Origin: Prorocentrum cordatum
Taxonomy: Eukaryota; Sar; Dinophyceae; Prorocentrales; Prorocentraceae
Direction of reading: 5' to 3'
NCBI GenBank assembly: GCA_963575745.1
Contig: CAUYUJ010014615.1
Coordinates: 2,010,549 to 2,074,548 of the forward strand
DNA: 64,000 nt
Both the position numbers and the translations under genes were made by a program. The notes beneath the pieces are model-generated. The model saw only the letters and a program-made list of their open reading frames with translations, did not search any database and was not told the DNA's origin. This document shows, in pieces, positions 44,581 to 56,000 of the stretch; within the stretch, counting starts at the first letter, position 1; each line of letters opens with the position of its first letter.

Positions 44581-45339
44581 ATGAGGCGCAGCTTCGCCTG
44601 ATCCTCCATGCCTGCCTCCTGGTCGTAGGTCTTCTTCACTCAGTAGTAGCGCGCCAGGTCATCCACCCCCTATACATGATCCCCAGCAGCTCCGCCAACA
44701 TTTCTGGGACATCCTTGGCACCTCCTGGCAAGCCCGCGGTTCTCGCGAGCGTGGGAACAGAACGCCCGACGGCGTGGAAATGGGGAGGCCCTGATAGAGG
44801 CCTCCTAGATGGGGTCGGAGTAGATGTGGTCGGACGATCGCGCCGCATCGCCGATGCATCGACGATGCAACGATGAATCCTCTCGCCCACCCCCGGTGCA
44901 CAGCCTGCGGCACGCTGGTCCCATGCGCGGCGCCCCCACCGCTGGCGGGCCCGCCATGGCCAGGCTCTGGCAGTCCCGCCGTGGCCCCCGGTCGGCATGC
45001 GGAAGCACTTGCGCGCTGCTCGAAGTACGCTGCTGGAGGGCGAGAGGGCTGCTCCCGTGCGCCCGCCGCGCGCCCTCTTGAGCTTGCGGACTCCTCCTTA
45101 GTTGCCTCCTGATGCGGCCGGTGCTGCTCCCTGCTGCGTGTGCAGGTTGATCATCCAAGCCGCCATCTGCTGGTCCTGCTGCGCGCTGCTTTGCGCGATG
45201 CAAGCGCTGTCGGAATTCTGCTGTTGCGTGTTGACAAAGACATCCAGTGTACAATGTTGCCGCTGCTGGCGAACATTCAAAAGAAACAGCTCTGATCGCG
45301 CATCGCACCGAACTCGATCGCGACATGGCTCGGACATGA

Positions 45340-45923
45340 CTCACGCAGCTCGCGCGCGAAGCAAACGCCTTCCTACCCCATGGGCAAGCCTTCGCGGTGG
45401 TCACCACTGGGCACAGCTCCTTCATCTTGTAAGTCTGGCTCAAGTGGGCCGCGGGGTCCCTCGTGTTCGAGAACGTGCTTCCACTAGCCTCCCCATCTGC
45501 TGTCCCGCGCGCAAAGACGTACTCGCGCAAGTGTTCCTTCCCTTCGAGGTATTCAACTTCTCCGTGCGCCTCCTCCTGCACGTGCTCCTCGAAGTGTTTG
45601 CTGAAGAAACGTCTGATGTGTGGTGGCCGTTTCGTGCGAAGCGCTGTGCGGAACTCCTCCTTACGAAAGAAATCCAATAATGACTCCCTGTCCCTGTCGT
45701 TCAAAACCCGTGCGAAGTTCGAGGGAGAGTCAATATTAGCGAATATTTCTAGGTCATGCTGGAAAAATCCAGCCTGGGGGGTGCTGTGGGACGCACTAAG
45801 ACATACAAATGCTATGTGTCCTCCTCCTCGGAGGCGCGCGTCCGACTCGAATATATGGCACAACCATCTTGTAGTATATCGATTCCTGAGCGGTACGGCC
45901 AGAAAGCGCTGGCCACGAAGCAT
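45340..45923 (-). pseudogene. Hypothetical coding remnant
   Basis: The minus frame reads QAGFFQHDLEIFANIDSPSN, LLDFFRKEEFRTALRTKRPP, SKHFEEHVQEEAHGEVEYLE and FARGTADGEASGSTF before losing coding character. At 45290-45100 another frame resumes (LFLLNVRQQRQHCTLDVFVN, ending GGN and a stop). The charged helical composition looks real, but the family is unknown and the frames do not join. Confidence 0.4.
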
Positions 45924-45959
45924 ATACTATAAGACTTCTCGGCGCGCGCGTCGCCCCTA

Positions 45960-46516
45960 TGCGGGCGACGCACACATAATATTCGCATGTTTGGGTGGCG
46001 CCGATGCTGTGCTGATTGAGCTTTCCGTTGGGTCCTAATCGAAGCCTGTGTATGTGAGTGCTTCCAAACATGCCTGCGAAAACCTGGGAGCAATGCAAGG
46101 TCCCGCGACACCTCTTGATACCACTTGATTTGTTGCATCCTCAATTCAGCTGCCGCGCGAAGTACGTTCCATGTGCCCAAGACGTGCTGGTGACTCTCGC
46201 TGCGCATTTTCCCCTCGATCTCATCAGTGGTACCACGACGGAGGACTCTCAAGAACCTGATGCAACTGACTTCAACCTGTCCGTGGACGAGTGCGGCAAC
46301 ACAAATCCAACCAGGCCTGAAAGCCTTGCTCCCGGAGCACATGCCAGGAAGAGCAGCCTGCGCATGCGTGGCTGTATGGGAACGCTCCGCAGCTCTTCTC
46401 AGTGCTCGCCATCCAGACCTTGCCACCACAATTCGGCACTTCAGCTCAGTTCGCAGGCTGCCTTCGAATGATACACTGGGTCCCAGCACTCTAGCTTCGC
46501 AAACGACTTTTCCCAC
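45960..46516 (-). pseudogene. Possible LINE ORF2 linker remnant
   Basis: LRAAAELRMQQIKWYQEVSR, then after a frameshift near 46100 QVFAGMFGSTHIHRLRLGPN. The pattern of a basic helix with W(Y/F)Q followed by an AxxFG segment resembles the region between endonuclease and RT in dinoflagellate-type LINE proteins. No RT motifs follow. Weak assignment. Confidence 0.35.
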
Positions 46517-46893
46517 AACAGTGCGAACACCAGCCGAACACTTTACTGCTGCAAGCTGCCCTTTCCCGATAATGTGTATGTGGTGTGATGTGTCGCTCCC
46601 GCGTTGAATATGTACCCTGTCTCCCCGATGTTTGTGCTCAGCTTGTTTGTGGCTTTGCTCAGCTGTAGCTCAACGGCCATTGGTGCCGACTCTCATGCAT
46701 GAATATGTACTCTGCTTATCTCGTCTAAATACAAAGCGATTCCTAGGTCCTTCTCTGGCTGTTCGGGCATGTCCTCGTCACCCTCCTGCAAGACGCTATT
46801 ACATGATATACACGTGTAACTACGATCTGACTATTATAGTTATTCCCCCCATCTCTGCAGCTGCGGTGTCCATCGCGGTCCCTCTGATGGGTT

Positions 46894-47262
46894 TCACGCC
46901 GAGCCTCGGCGTGCACAGCTAGCTTGCCGTGCGGATACTGCTGCTACTGATGTAAAACTCTGAAGCGGTCTCTTTCTGTGCTGGCGAGCGCGCTTGAACC
47001 GTCGAAGTGACTCAACGAATGGCTCAGCTTCGAATATATGCATATCCGCGTTGTCAAGCTCAAAACAAGTTAAGGTACATTTCTCCTCCTCGACGGAATT
47101 CCTTAATGCGCACACGTTGTAAACCTTGGCTGGGGTTTGATCTTGCTTGTCTACTGTCCGAACCAGCACAAAATTACACGAATCGCAACAATGAAGCAAT
47201 GCTTGTCCTTTGATCCCAAGTTCTCCATTAACTCTGGCTTGCGCGAACATCTGAGACCTCAA
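46894..47262 (-). CDS. Hypothetical protein fragment
   Basis: The open minus frame has MFAQARVNGELGIKGQALLH, CCDSCNFVLVRTVDKQ, KVYNVCALRNSVEEEKCTLT and MHIFEAEPFVESLRRFKRAR. Its composition is more even than that of repeat-derived frames, so it may be a real exon. It starts close to the GGA tract at 47281. Family unknown. Confidence 0.4.
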   Translation of the reverse strand: MRSQMFAQARVNGELGIKGQALLHCCDSCNFVLVRTVDKQDQTPAKVYNVCALRNSVEEEKCTLTCFELDNADMHIFEAEPFVESLRRFKRARQHRKRPLQSFTSVAAVSARQASCARRGSA

Positions 47263-47280
47263 AACTCGGCGACACGGACA

Positions 47281-47365
47281 CAGGAGGAGGAGGAGGAGGA
47301 GGAGGAGGAGGAGGAGGAGGAGGAGGAGGAGGAGGAGAAGGGGGGGAGGGGGAGGAGGAGGACGA
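47281..47365. repeat. (GGA)n tract
   Basis: About 55 bases of pure GAG/GGA, then GGGGGAGG variants. Confidence 0.95.
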
Positions 47366-49035
47366 GGACTAGGGGGGCGAGGGTACAGGACTAGAAGAAC
47401 AAAATTGTACGCAAGAGATGGGTAGGATGAGGAGGAGGTCTCGCCTCAATAAAAGAGTCGTACTGCCCTCCAGCGTCGCCCTGGCGCCCGGAAACGGTCG
47501 GGGCCTCACGATCTGGGGCGCCGAGCTGATCATTCATCCGGCTGTGTCCGCTCCCCCCCCCTCCCCTCCAACGCTGCGCTTGTACAGCATGAGCGTGCAC
47601 AGGCAACCTCCGAAGCACATGTGTCGATATCCATGTCTCTGACCGCCCGCTTGCGGTGGGGAGCGAGGAGGGCCGCCGGAGGAAGGACGCCGCAGCCTGC
47701 GAACAAGTCGTGCAGGCTCGTGTCCGTAAGGCTTGTCTTTTTGGGGGGGGAACCGCGAGGGCGGGGACAGCATAGGTTGCCGCGGCAGCGTTGCGCGTGC
47801 TCCTGGACCTCCGTCCACATGCTAGCTCCTGCTTCTGATCCTCACCAGCGCCAGCTTTTCACTGGCCAGGTCGCGGCTTGGGCCCAGAAGCTCTCGACCT
47901 TACCACTGGGAGTGTTTTCTCGCCGCGGGCTGTTTCTTGGCGGCCCCTGGGCTTGAACACGGTTTTCTGATGTCAAAGTGGAGAGACAACAAGGGCGGCC
48001 GCTTTTGTTTTGCCGCGGAGTCCACAGGCCTGGGAACTGGTGCAGCAGAGGTGCAGTCAATACATCTGCTGCGGAAGTGCAACGTCCAGCCACGTTGGGC
48101 TGTCCTGCGAAGGTGGCCGCAGCTCCACCCCTTGAACGTGCCAGCTTGCGACACAAACAGAGTAACCTAGTCGTGGGCAGCTGATAGCGTGTATCCTGCG
48201 CTGGGTAAGCAGACACCTCTTTCGCTACAGCGTTCAACACGATCGGGAATGATGACGGAACGAAGGAGAGGAATACTAGTAATAATAAATAGAAGACAAA
48301 GTCTCGGCCTTGTACTGCGTGTCTATTATCTCATGCCTGATCCTGCCGATTACTTCTACCACACAGCACCTCTTACACATCGAATCGATCGCAAAAAAAC
48401 AAAGAGATCAGAGTAAAGTGCACGGTGCAGCCCTTCAACCCGGACGAATCTAAGGAGACGCATCGAAAATCGTAAACTCGAGCGGGCGGGGGTTGATCGC
48501 ACAAGGGCTTCCAGAGCTGCGTGCTCCAAGCAGACCCCTGGAGCACCCGATCGTCACTGGGGTTCCGAGATAGAGAGGAGGAGAAAGACGAGCAGGGGGG
48601 ACATGAAAGGCGCCCGATCGTCCCCGTCGAGGACACGGCCGTACCTGCCAGGGCTCCACCCAATGCAAGAAGTACGACCCTACGTTCCGCGATCGGAGAC
48701 GTCGACTGGCGATGAATTGATACCTGAGGCCTGGGACAACAAGCTTCCATCGGGGAGACGTAAGACTCGAATTTGGAGGACCCGCGTCGGCCTGACAGGG
48801 CTGTGTGAACAATTACGAGACCAACCTGAAACTTGACGCGAGCTCCGGCTGCATCCCGCTGCAGAGGTCCAACGAAAACTGGACAGTCAAAATCCCGGAC
48901 GGGCCCGTCCACAAACGTCGCAAGACCCGAATTCAGACAAACTCGATCCTCACGCTTCCCCAGTTCCATGCATCGACATTGCGCGCAGGCTCGGCACAAG
49001 GTGAGTGCACGTCGCACAACTTGAAGCCGCTATGG
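47366..49035. other. No secure gene
   Basis: Several medium open frames on both strands (for example minus 48154-47950, FKGWSCGHLRRTAQRGWTLH) without recognised motifs. No repeat stands out. Confidence 0.3.
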
Positions 49036-49039
49036 AAAA

Positions 49040-49265
49040 CCTAGCTTCAAAAAACCCTCGCGCAACAAAACTTGTAGGAGAAATCCACACAGCTGCCAGG
49101 GTGGCTGACCACCCGGCCCAAAGTCAATACATTCCTGAAGCGGCAATTGAAAATTAAGCTTCAAAACAACCTCGCGCAGGCTAAGTTGCTAAAGAATATT
49201 GCACAACTGCCGAGGTGGCTGGCCACCAGGCCAAAAGGTAGTAAGTTCCGGAATTTTGGCAGTTG
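49040..49265. repeat. Diverged 118-base tandem duplication
   Basis: GCTTCAAAA...CCTCGCGCA at 49042 and 49160, and GCCAGGGTGGCTGACCACC / GCCGAGGTGGCTGGCCACC at about 49094 and 49209. Confidence 0.75.
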
Positions 49266-51484
49266 TTTGCACACGGGCGGGTCAAACATTGAATGTGGAC
49301 ATAGGGAGAAGAGACGAGCATTCATGATCGCATAGAAAAGAGAAGCAAGATAGAGATGATCACACCTACCCTGACATCTCGCACGGAGTGCATGCGGGAG
49401 TAGTCGCGACGCGACTGGGCGAGCATGACTGTTGCATGGTTGCCTGGGGTAATGAATGACTGTTCGAATGCCCCAGACCCGAAGCAGGCCAACGAGGAGG
49501 GAATGGGAGGGCGAGGGCGGAACAACACAGCAACATGACAACACAACAGGCTGGGAAGGACGGCGACATGATACAAGGCGGTGAACATTCCTGTGCTGGA
49601 CACAGCGGTGGTAATGGCAGAGCGTCAGTGCAATTGGAAACAAGGCCCAGGCTCGACGATGCAATGGCGCAGGCGACAGCTGCTACGTAGACTCAGGCGC
49701 AAGGGTACAGTTGCGCTACCGCAGTGGTGCAACGATGCAGGCGTAATGATGCAATCTTAGCTGCCCCGATACGCAACACGCAACACGTAGCGTATTGATA
49801 CGGAGCTCAACACGTAGGCTGAAAACATAGGTCCGACGCGATAAACCCGCCAAAACGTGGTCCAATACGTGGAGCAACACGCAACGTATTGACACGGACG
49901 TCTTGAACACGGGACGTATTGCGCATCAAAACGGGCGTATCGAGGCAACTAAGGATGCAATCTGTCCTGTTTGTAATTGCGTGGGTGCCAAAGGAGGGGA
50001 ACGGAAAAAGGGCGACAACGATGAAGAAACGCTCTGATGCAAAAATATGTGGCCCGCACTGGGGCGAGAGCACCATTCTTAACGACAGGGACCGAGCGCC
50101 GATCCTGAAATGAGGCCAGCGGTGCAGAGTGCACACCTTGTCGGAAAGAAACAACAGAAAAAAAGGCAAGCGGCAAAACAACGCAAAAACACAAATGATG
50201 AAACCCTGTAAACTGAATAACAGAAAGCGTGAGAAGCTGCGTCCCGCTGGGGGGGAGAAGGGAGCAGTACTGACGTCGAGTAGGTGTATAAAAGACGAAA
50301 GAAAAATACGAGATGAGAGAGGAGACACAAGTGCAGAAACGACGAGATACAAGAGGGCAGGAAGAGAGGAGAAATTGGGATTGAGGACGGGCACGCACGT
50401 GTGTGTATATATATATATGGAAAAAGAGATAACAAACTAGAGAGAGACATAGAGATAGAGAGCGAGACATGTAATGAACCAACAACATAACAATACATGC
50501 TGTGCAATCGATGTGTTGCAATCGATTTGGAATTCCCAACATGATGCAACGTATGTGGTGCAATGTCTTTGGCTCAATAGTGTAATGTACGTTGTGCAGT
50601 TCACGGGGTGATGTCTACGTGGTGCGACCACCCTGCCGAATTCATCCCACCCACCCACCCGCAATTTGCATGGCAAAACCCATGCGGCAGCGATTGCGAT
50701 GACTGCTTGGCGCTGGTCGGCGCATTGTTGCGGCCGCGCTAGCGCGCGCAGGCTCGCGCGCAGAACGTCCAGCTAGTCTGGCGCGACCGAGGCGGCCGCG
50801 TTGGCGCTGACAGCTGGGGACTTCCCAACGGAATCTCGCAAGCCGTGCTGGCACGCTGGCACTTCAATGCGAATCGGTGACTCGGGCGGGCGCGGTATCA
50901 TAGCGACGTCGACAATGGCAAACACGATGATGATAGTAGCGATGCTGGTGAAGGCGCGGACGATGACGACGATGTTGATCACGCCGGTGACGATGGTGGT
51001 GTCCAGGTGTCGGCGGTGAAGGTTTGGAAAAGTGCGCGCGCGGCCGACGGGCGCGAGTGGCCCGCGTGGTCTGAGTTGACAGAGGCCGCGCACACCCCAG
51101 CAAACGCGCAAGGGCGTTCGAACTATTCTGGCATGCGCGCGCGAGAAGCCCGTCTGGTCGCACTTGCTGAAAAGAACTGCAACACGCATTGTTTTCTTGA
51201 AAAGCCCACCAGCCCTTTGGGCGTAGGTGGCTTAACGAGTTTTATCTTTTCTCTGCTCGAAATCCCTCCTTCCCCTGCTCGGGGGAAAGGTTTAACACTG
51301 TTCCCTATTAATAAACACCCCCTCCCCCTCCCCCAGGCGACCGGGGGCCAACCAGGGTCAATGCCGACCCCCCCCCCCACCATCCCTTTTTAAAAACGAT
51401 ACAAACCACACTCTGTCTCCAAATTCGGAACATGCGCAGCCAACCCGATGCGCCCCCCCCCACCATCCCTGTCAAAAAACAATG
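49266..51484. other. No secure gene
   Basis: 49755-49935 has diverged copies of a block containing CAACACGCAACACGTAGCGT and CAACACGCAACGTATTGAC. 50040-50130 holds a fragment of the second TCC-associated repeat in reverse. 51160-51480 has repeated CACCATCCCT and GCATTGTTTTCTTGAAAA-like pieces. No gene is supported. Confidence 0.35.
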
Positions 51485-51551
51485 CAGAGTACACTTGGCG
51501 GCGGCGGTGGCTGCGGCGGCTGCGGCGGCGGTGGCGGCGGCTGCGGCGGCT

Positions 51552-51582
<31 letters not shown>

Positions 51583-51670
51583 GGGCGGCGGCGGCGGCGG
51601 GGGCGGCGGCGGCGGCGGCGCTGGCGGCAGCGGCGGCGGCTGCGGCGGCGGCGGCGGTTTGGCAGCGGGG

Positions 51671-51724
<54 letters not shown>

Positions 51725-51770
51725 GGGCGGCGGGCGGCAGCGGTGGCGGCAGTGGCGGCGCGGCGGCGGC

Positions 51771-51807
<37 letters not shown>

Positions 51808-51812
51808 ATTGG
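51485..51812. repeat. (GGC)n tract
   Basis: About 320 bases of GGC/GCT trinucleotides with few interruptions. The Gly, Ala and Arg open frames are artefacts. The G-rich strand could form quadruplexes. Confidence 0.95.
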
Positions 51813-52661
<849 letters not shown>

Positions 52662-52664
<3 letters not shown>

Positions 52665-53026
52665 ACAAGTAGGCGGACCAGGGTCCGTCCGCGAGGCGCA
52701 CTGCGGTGCGACAACCCGCAAAACACTATTAGCGGCGGTGCAGCCTTAAGATACGAGGGCGGGCAACAGACCCCCTCCCCCGGCGCATTGCGTCTGAAGC
52801 TACGGACGGCGGACAGACTGTGAAGATCTCACGTGTCAGACCGCGTGACGAAGAAGGCCCCAACAAGAAAGGCGACGTGCGGACACGTGGCTAGGCGGCT
52901 TGGCAGACCGCCAGTTGGGCGCTTGGCCGCAGCGCGGCGCGCAGGGACGGGGCACCCCCCGCCCCCGCGCCCTGACACCGTGGACGCGGGGCCACGCGTG
53001 CACACGGGCAGGCAGAATGGCGGAGA
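52662..53026 (-). other. Putative 3' untranslated region of the LINE
   Basis: 365 bases between the ORF2 stop and the (GA)n tract. No poly-A is present; the element appears to end in the dinucleotide repeat. Confidence 0.4.
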
Positions 53027-56000
53027 TTAGCGCGGGGCTCCAGGCGGAGCGCCGCGGAGCGATGACAGCATAGCATGGAGGGTGAGTGGCGGCGCAGCAC
53101 CATCGGGCGGGGGTGTAAGCAGCTCTGCGAAGGCACGACTGGCGCGGTGGAGGCGCTGGAGCAAAGGGCCTTGACGGGCTTGGGCAGCGGCGAGGTCGGC
53201 GGCGAGAGCTGCGCACCTCTGCTGGAGAGCGGCCGTAGACTGGGACAGCTCGGCTTCGCGGTCGGTGCGGGGCGGCTGCTCTGTGCCCGCGGCCGCGGGC
53301 CTCGCGGCGGGGACGAGGTCATCGGTGCGCCTGGCCAGGTGGTGGACCAGCGCGGTGCGGCGGTCCGTGCGCTGGCGGCCGTCGCCGTGGCGAGGCGACT
53401 GGAGGGCGTCGCGCGGTCCCAGGGCTGAAGCCGCTGGGGCCACGCCCCATGAGGACGGAGGAGCCGCAGCCTCGCAGCCTGCAGCAGTAGGAGCGTGGAC
53501 GGGGCGCGACGGCCTGACTGGCTCAGTGCCCTGCGGGGGGGCTGAAGCCGCCCCCGCGGGCTGGCGCTGGTGGGGGGACGGGGTTGGTGGCACGGAGGGG
53601 CCAATCATGATGCCGTGCGAGGGCTCAGAGGTCGGCCGCGTGACCGGGTGGCGACTCGATGAAGCGGCATCGTCGGCAGCGTGGGGTGTCGGCGGGACGT
53701 CGTCTATGCTGCCACCCAATCCGAGGGGATCATAAAAGTCCTCGTCGGCGTCTTGGAGGTGAGCGACGTCATCATGTGGGTGCGGTGCCGCTCTCGGTGG
53801 CGGAGTCGAGGTGGGCGTCGTGCGGATGCCCGACGGGGCAAGGTTGGCGCTGGCTGGCCCGTCGTCCAGGAAGTCTAGTCCCCCGCCGAAGCCGAACGGG
53901 TCGTCCTCCTGTTCGTCGTACATCGCCCGTTGGGCCTCGGCCCAGAGCTCGTCCGGGTTCTGCGGGATGTCTGGTCCAGCCGCGGGTGGTGCCTGGTCCG
54001 ACAGCAGGGGGTTCGGTTCCATTTTGCTGAGTTCAGCCGCTGTAAACCCAGCCCTGCGGTGTGGGAGCGGCAGAGTACGGTGTCTGCGCTCGTAGATGGC
54101 GACAGCGACCCCGTGAAGCACGGTCGCTTGGCGATGTCGTGTTTTGGCAGCTTCAACGATGTCGTCGGGGAGGTTGTGCGTGCGTGCCGCCGCTGTGGCA
54201 AGGGCGTCGGCCTGACGGTTGAACTCCTCCGCGATGGGCCCGATGAGCCCAAGGTCGATGCCCAGGTCTCCCAGGTGGCTGGCGACTTTTTCGACGCGAA
54301 ACATGTCGGGCTTGGCCATGACACATCGGTGAATCATTGCCCAGAGCTCCGCGTGCGTGCCCTGCGGCGCTGGATGTCCGTCGATGATGCTTTGGAACCC
54401 ATCGACCACCGCCTGGTTGTCCACGAAGACGTGCACGGGCCGTTCGGCACACGCCGTAAGGTGGACGATGGCAAGGGTCTCCGCAACCTGGGCGTTCTGC
54501 GTTAGGCCGTGAACGCGTGCACTGTAGTTCATGCGGTGGTCGATGCCGTAGTAGACGCCGTAGCCCGCTCGTGCTAGGAGTGGGATGGCTTGGTTGGTGC
54601 ACGCACCGTCCGTGGCAGCATAGACCCATGTCCATCCAGTGTCGTTGTCAAGGTAGGTGGTGTAGGTGTCCTGGGCTGAAGCCGCAGGATCACCCTCAGG
54701 GGGGGGCCGCGGGATGGGCTGTGGCAGCGGGTCCCTCGCGAGGTCGGCCTGCAGGTCGAGGAGGGCTGGGTCTTCGTCGAAGAGCCCGCAGTGTCTTGTG
54801 TGCGGCGGAAGACGGGCCCACTGGTCGTCACTGATGAGGGTGGTGAGAGGAACTCTTTCTCGGGCCCAGCACTTACAGTCGCGGACAGTGTGCTCCTGAG
54901 TTTCCTCTTCCTCGTCGCAGTAGCGGCACATGGGGCTGGGGTCTGCCGACGTGTTGGATCGGGATCGTCGCTGTTGGGTGTGGTCCCCGCCCGACAGGTA
55001 GTTCAGGAGGAGCGCCAGCTGCCAGGCAGTGCATTTGGCTGCTCCTTTGGTTCGCGCGAGCCACGTGCTGGCGAAGAGGTCAAGGCCCTGTCTGACCGAG
55101 GCGAGGTAGCCAAGGTCGTGTCGCCGTGGCTTGATCTTCCGCAGAAATGCCCTGCGTTGTGAGGCCCGCAGCATGTGCAGGAAGGCGTTTTGGGGTAGAT
55201 TCAGCCAGCTGATCGGGCAGCCCCAGTCATCGTACATGATGCCAAATGTGGGCCAGGTCCATCGGAGCTGCTGGAGCGACTGGACGAGTCGCCCGACGGG
55301 TCCTCCACCAAACAGGGTCTGGACGTGGTGTTGGAGGTCTCTGGCGAGCCCGCAGAGTGTGACGTCGCGGTTAACCTGACGCCGCAGGCACAGGAATGCT
55401 TCACGCTGCGTGATGGCGTCGATCTCAAGGGCGTGTCCCGGCACGCACACGGCCATGAGAGTCCAGAACTCGACCCACTTGTTCCCCTTGGGGCGGATAG
55501 CCGCCTTGAGGGCGTGGTTGTAGGCAGTCTTGGCTGGGCCTGATGGTGCTTGGATGTCGGTGCCCGTGGTGCAGACGCTGGCGGCCAGGGATCGGGCGTG
55601 CCGCGCCTTGATAAGCATCGGCGACGGGAGCTTGCCAATGCGCGGCAGGCGGATAGTCGCCCTCCGCACACGGGCGTCTGCGGTGGCCGTGAGGTTAAGC
55701 GCGGCTGGAGCCGGCGCTGCCTCGGCGTTGATGTAACTCCCGACGAGCTTGAAGGAATCGACCACTCGGAGGGGGCGATCCGCCAGTGTGAGCTGGGTGA
55801 CGGCGGCGTGCAGCTCATCGGTGAGCGCCCACCCTGCCACTTTACCAGGGTGAATGCGTTGACCGGAGAATCGGTCAAACTTGGCGGTTTCGTCGAGAGA
55901 TTTCTGCAGCTCAGGAGCGGTGTGGGTAGTGGAGTTGCTGTCGTCAACGAAGGTAGTGCTGAGTGATCGAGGAACGTATCGGTGCTGCCTCTTTGTCCAC

